This document shows, in pieces, positions 60,775 to 64,000 of a DNA stretch of 64,000 nucleotides. The notes beneath the pieces are model-generated. The model saw only the letters and a list, made by a program, of their open reading frames with translations. It was not told the origin of the DNA and searched no databases. The translations under genes were made by a program, and so were the position numbers. The stretch spans positions 1 to 64,000 of the forward strand of contig CAJNAR010000037.1 of the NCBI GenBank assembly GCA_905220665.1, written 5' to 3'. Origin of the DNA: Albugo candida. Lineage: Eukaryota; Oomycota; Peronosporomycetes; Albuginales; Albuginaceae. Numbering within the stretch: the first letter of the stretch is position 1; each line of letters opens with the position of its first letter.

Positions 60775-62125
60775 TCATGCTGTAAGGCAGTTCATGTCCA
60801 TCAGGATGGATTTCGGCACACGTCGGTGCGAACGGTATTTCTTGACCGCATATTTCGCGGCTTTACCGCTTAATCTTTTGCGATAAACGTCCATGTACCG
60901 TTGTGCCTTTCGGTAGTGGGGGCGTATCTCATCCAGAGTTATCGATTTCAATGCCTTTGGGACCGTCTTTTTCAATCCAACCCAGGATTATTTGCAATTT
61001 TTGCGAGGTATCGTTTGCCAGCATCCCAAAAGTTTTTAAAAAATTGAGGTCGCAATGAAACTTTGGGTGAAAAAAATATAATTATGTGGCCAGAATTCAC
61101 AATCAGCTCCTCCAACGTGCACTTCTGTTGCAGGAAATCGGGCTGGTTTGCGATAATTTTTCTTGCGCAGCATTTTTGTAACATCGGAGGACACTTTTTC
61201 ATGGCAGTCAAGCGTTAGTCCTGCACGCCAAAGACCGCGTTCCTCAAAAATAATTTTGATGTCCTCTGATTTTCCACGAAGTTTTTCGTCTGCATAATCC
61301 TCTGGGAAAGTCACTTCCTGATAAACTCCATCATTCTAGGTTGTCGACCGCATAGGGGGCCAATTCCCACCTGGACTAAGCTTCATTCGATTTGCACGGA
61401 GAGCGTTGTTGGAAAAGGAATATAAAGGTCCCTTTGATTCCCACCAGTCATCGTGCTGGCCAGGGTGCATAGTAACACATGCGTTCTTCTGGTAGCGCAG
61501 GAAACCACCCTTGAATTTCTTCATCCAATGCCAGACGTCCTAAAATTGAGCACAAGAGTTCGCCCACATGAAAACTTATTCCTTGACCTTTCTTAAGCAA
61601 TGGCAGCTGACCATCCGGCAGCCAGAGGCATTTCAAACCATCATTGGCGGAGAACGTGATTTCGTCAATGGTAACCAAAAGAATTGTTCGAACGTTGGCT
61701 AATGGCCAAATTATTTCGCCTTCGATGGCTTCCCTCTTCGTTGAGATGATAGGTATCCGAGATGCTAGCTCCTCCATTTTGTCGAGCAATTCATGGCGGT
61801 AGTTAAGGACGTCTTCCCTTTGATGTCCATCAACATAGATGCCTTTTTGAACCTCACGGTACTTGATATTCAAGGCATTCAGCCAGTGCATCATTGTTTT
61901 CTCAGATATTGTTGGCGAATGATCATAACCCAATCCCACAAGGACCTTAGTATTTGTATGTTCAGTCAAAGCAGCGAGTTCCAACCTGAATTTGTTTTCA
62001 CGAAGGTACTTTTGCAAAGGCATAATACAATCTTCATCATGAAGGAAGCTTTTTCGTTTGGCAGCCTTCATCAGCATCGCACTCTTGGGTCTGAGTGTAC
62101 GCAACGAGTTCTCAAGATAGCGCAT
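60775..62125 (-). pseudogene. DDE transposase of a cut-and-paste DNA transposon, frameshifted
   Basis: ATG 62125 opens 225 codons to 61448: YREVQKGIYVDGHQREDVL, then ILLVTIDEITFSANDG with the first Asp, then LLKKGQGISFHVGELLCSI. This is the pattern of a DDE family common in fungi and oomycetes (KGxYVDGHERxDVVxYR; DEsxFxANDG). It continues in other frames as ALRANRMKLSPGGNWPPMR (about 61380), LRGKSEDIKIIFEERGLW (about 61240), KIIANQPDFLQQKCTLEELI (about 61130), FFKNFWDAGKRYL (about 61000) and RYMDVYRKRLSGKAAKYAVK (about 60850). The catalytic Glu site before FW appears lost. At least three frameshifts, so dead. Terminal inverted repeats were not found. Confidence 0.85.
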
Positions 62126-62319
62126 GGGGTGATTGCTGTAATAACAGCTCTCTCCATGTTGCTGATGACTGTGTCAGCATCTTCGATGCCATTTTCTCTT
62201 TCTTTTTCCCTGTAAAATTCACTGGCTGTATGAGGCTGTAATTCAAGAGAATTAAGAATACAAATGCAATTCACTCCATCTGCGTGGACACAATAACATT
62301 TGAAAATCCAATGTGGCAT
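62071..62319 (-). pseudogene. Possible N-terminal head of the DDE transposase
   Basis: 82-codon minus ORF just upstream of the transposase frame, overlapping its start: CYCVHADGVNCICILNSLEL then a Glu/Arg-rich stretch. The Cys/His content could be a zinc-binding head. It lies in another frame, so a frameshift would be needed to join it. It may also be chance. Confidence 0.35.
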
Positions 62320-62983
62320 GGAGTGTAACGAGATATCAAAGTATGCATTGGTTATAGCCCGAGAACAGTATCAATTAGCCCGCAACAACAAAAGCGAATT
62401 ACCAAGGACCACTGGCATCGTTGTATATCAGCAGAGCCTGGGCATACCATGTGAGCATAATTTCAATCAACTAATCCAGCACAACACACCACTTGCAAAA
62501 GAAGACTTCGACTCACAATGGTGGCTCTACAGGAAACCCCCATTAACCTATCATTGCCAATCTACAGCATCAATAAAAAAAGACAAGAAATTTGTGACTT
62601 GCTAACTTAAAAGATATCTCATCGGCAACATCACATTCAATTCAATTCGTGAACAATTAAAACAAAACACAACAATCCAAGATCCTCCGACAATCAGGGG
62701 AAGAGGCAGGCCATTAGGTTCACGCAATCATCCGACACAAAGAGATTATTCAGCTTTTGAATATGTCCAGGCAGGAAGTCGGGCTCGGATTTCTAATCCA
62801 CAAACTTGCCGCCTTCCCAGATGCAGTATTTGTCAAGCAACAGGACATAATGCCAGGAGTTGCAGGTTGCGTCCTGCATCAAGTATTAAATCTTATCAAA
62901 TCAATCAAAAAGGATTGACTAAAATGATGAAATATGATTGTTTAAATAATGCATGGGGTGAGTTTAGTAAAAAGCGAGGGTAA
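62300..62983 (+). pseudogene. MULE transposase C-terminal fragment (SWIM and CCHC zinc fingers)
   Basis: One frame runs 228 codons with a single stop (TAA 62603-62605). First comes a SWIM-type part: EISKYALVIAREQYQLA, then GIVVYQQSLGIPCEHNF and FDSQWWLYRKPP, equal to the Mutator-like pattern with GIPCxH and W-L-R. After the stop: PPTIRGRGRPLGSRNHPTQR, DYSAFEYV and a zinc knuckle CSICQATGHNARSC (62822-62863, C-x2-C-x4-H-x4-C). The AT-hook-like GRGRP and HNARTC-like knuckle are standard at the end of MULE/FAR1-type transposases. The catalytic DDE half is missing upstream, where the minus-strand DDE relic begins. Confidence 0.85.
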
Positions 62984-64000
62984 GTTTAGCAATTTCCAAG
63001 ATTTATTATCTTCTAGGTAGTTGACCGAATAGGTCAAGTAATGAAATCTGAGCTGTACTTCAGAACATTGGAAACATTTTAATATCGTACCAACTCATTT
63101 ATATAGGACAAGCTGTAATTGGTCAGGCTTTCTTTCAGTCAATGAATCCTAACCGCTGCCAAGATACATCTATATGATACCGAAAATCGCACAAGGAAAG
63201 CTAATTTTTCAGTGAGGTTTGTCATTTCTTCTTCAAACGATCGGGGAATGAGACTAAAGAAATAATACGTGGTGATACTAGGATAAACACAGACCATGAG
63301 CTTAGGGAAAGATAGTGCATTCAGCAGCAATCTTCTGCTGAATTTGTTTTTTTACCATAAATAAATGCATGGTAAATTGTTTTCTTTTGGTTCCAGTTTC
63401 CTAATGATACACCTTTCACATTCTTGGCACCATTTTTCGGCATGGGGAAGAATCGAGGGGGACAGTTAGCTGAAATTATCTCTCCTGTATGTTTAGTCTA
63501 TGATAGTTTCTGAAAATTCAATGGCTTATGGCATTTGAATCATGTTCAATTCACAGTAACTTCAGCGTGAAGTATTCTGGTAATTTAACAGGAGACTTTA
63601 TACGTAAAAAAGAATGGTTATGGGGCAGTCACCGACTCAACGCATACTTGGTTAAGATCACTGTGAATTAAGTTGAGGAGCGAAAATATATTTCGGCGCA
63701 AGTACCTTACCGTAGCGAGCTTAAAAAAGAAATTCGAAATGATAGCTTCTGAACATTTTATCTAGCTTCCTAAACACGTCTCTTCTTCCAGTCATTATGC
63801 GTGAAAATTTGTTTGGGCGTCATGTGATCACAGCAACTTTTGTAAAAGAATCAACAAGAACGTGCTTGAGTTCTATACTATTTGGCCAGATGAGGTGTTA
63901 GTCGAAAACACTTTGCTCTGTATGACGTCCATAAAAACATACCAAGATTTGTTCAAGATCAAGAAACCATAACTTCCTCTGCATATGGACCTTGATTGTT
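62984..64000. other. No recognisable gene
   Basis: One 63-codon minus ORF (63330-63139) and nothing else of note. The terminal sequence of the MULE may lie here but no inverted repeat was recognised. Confidence 0.55.

Noticed and set aside
1..64000. tRNA or rRNA genes
   Set aside because: No cloverleaf-compatible T-loop and A/B box pair or conserved rRNA block was recognised on reading; a covariance-model scan was not possible.

Overview
The window starts at a chromosome end. Bases 1-387 are CCCTAAA telomere repeats, and the sequence immediately inward is a graveyard of transposable elements with only a few host-type genes. Plant-type TTTAGGG telomeres, short GT-AG introns (62 and 78 nt), LINE, Ty1/copia, MULE and DDE transposon relics, and a fast-decaying secreted-protein locus fit an oomycete (stramenopile) subtelomere, for example a white rust or downy mildew. 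The species is inference; a plant or alga is not excluded. Nothing looks prokaryotic.

Layout. 1-387: telomere. 388-5790: one nearly full-length but frameshifted LINE (ORF1, endonuclease, reverse transcriptase, C-terminal region) that abuts the telomere directly. 5790-6516: a short dispersed repeat and a Ty1/copia RNase H fragment. 8200-11340: a zinc-knuckle fragment and a second, decayed copia element whose integrase keeps the DD35E spacing. 14135-15168 (-): a gag-like or unknown ORF. 17800-19310 (-): a decayed paralogue of the gene at 58454-60024. 20741-23300 (-): weak coding remnants with a 50-bp direct repeat. 23300-29460: nothing convincing.

29970-33410 and 36960-40485 are two direct copies of one 3.5-kb segment. 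Each held a signal-peptide gene followed by a TPR-type gene. The only intact secreted-protein ORF (37451-38167) lies in the second copy; its partner in the first copy is destroyed, and both TPR copies share the same in-frame stop. Between the copies lies single-copy sequence with plus-strand ORF fragments (33600-36610).

43079-47215: a third copia element, recognisable from gag to RNase H. It is followed on the minus strand by a LINE ORF1 remnant (47229-47895) and its possible N-terminal part (48250-49428). 51302-52007: a multi-pass membrane-protein gene with one frameshift and one intron. 52830-58390: almost empty. 58454-60024: a PDZ-containing gene with one frameshift and one clear intron. 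60775-62125 (-): a DDE transposase relic. 62300-62983: the C-terminal end of a MULE transposase (SWIM plus CCHC zinc fingers).

The parts do not form one pathway. The picture is telomere-proximal turnover: insertion, duplication and decay of genes, with one candidate secreted protein surviving. The most notable signals are the reversed order of pure and variant telomere repeats, the LINE frame that runs open to the telomere, the duplicated secreted-protein/TPR locus with a shared stop, and the inverted PDZ-gene pair about 40 kb apart.
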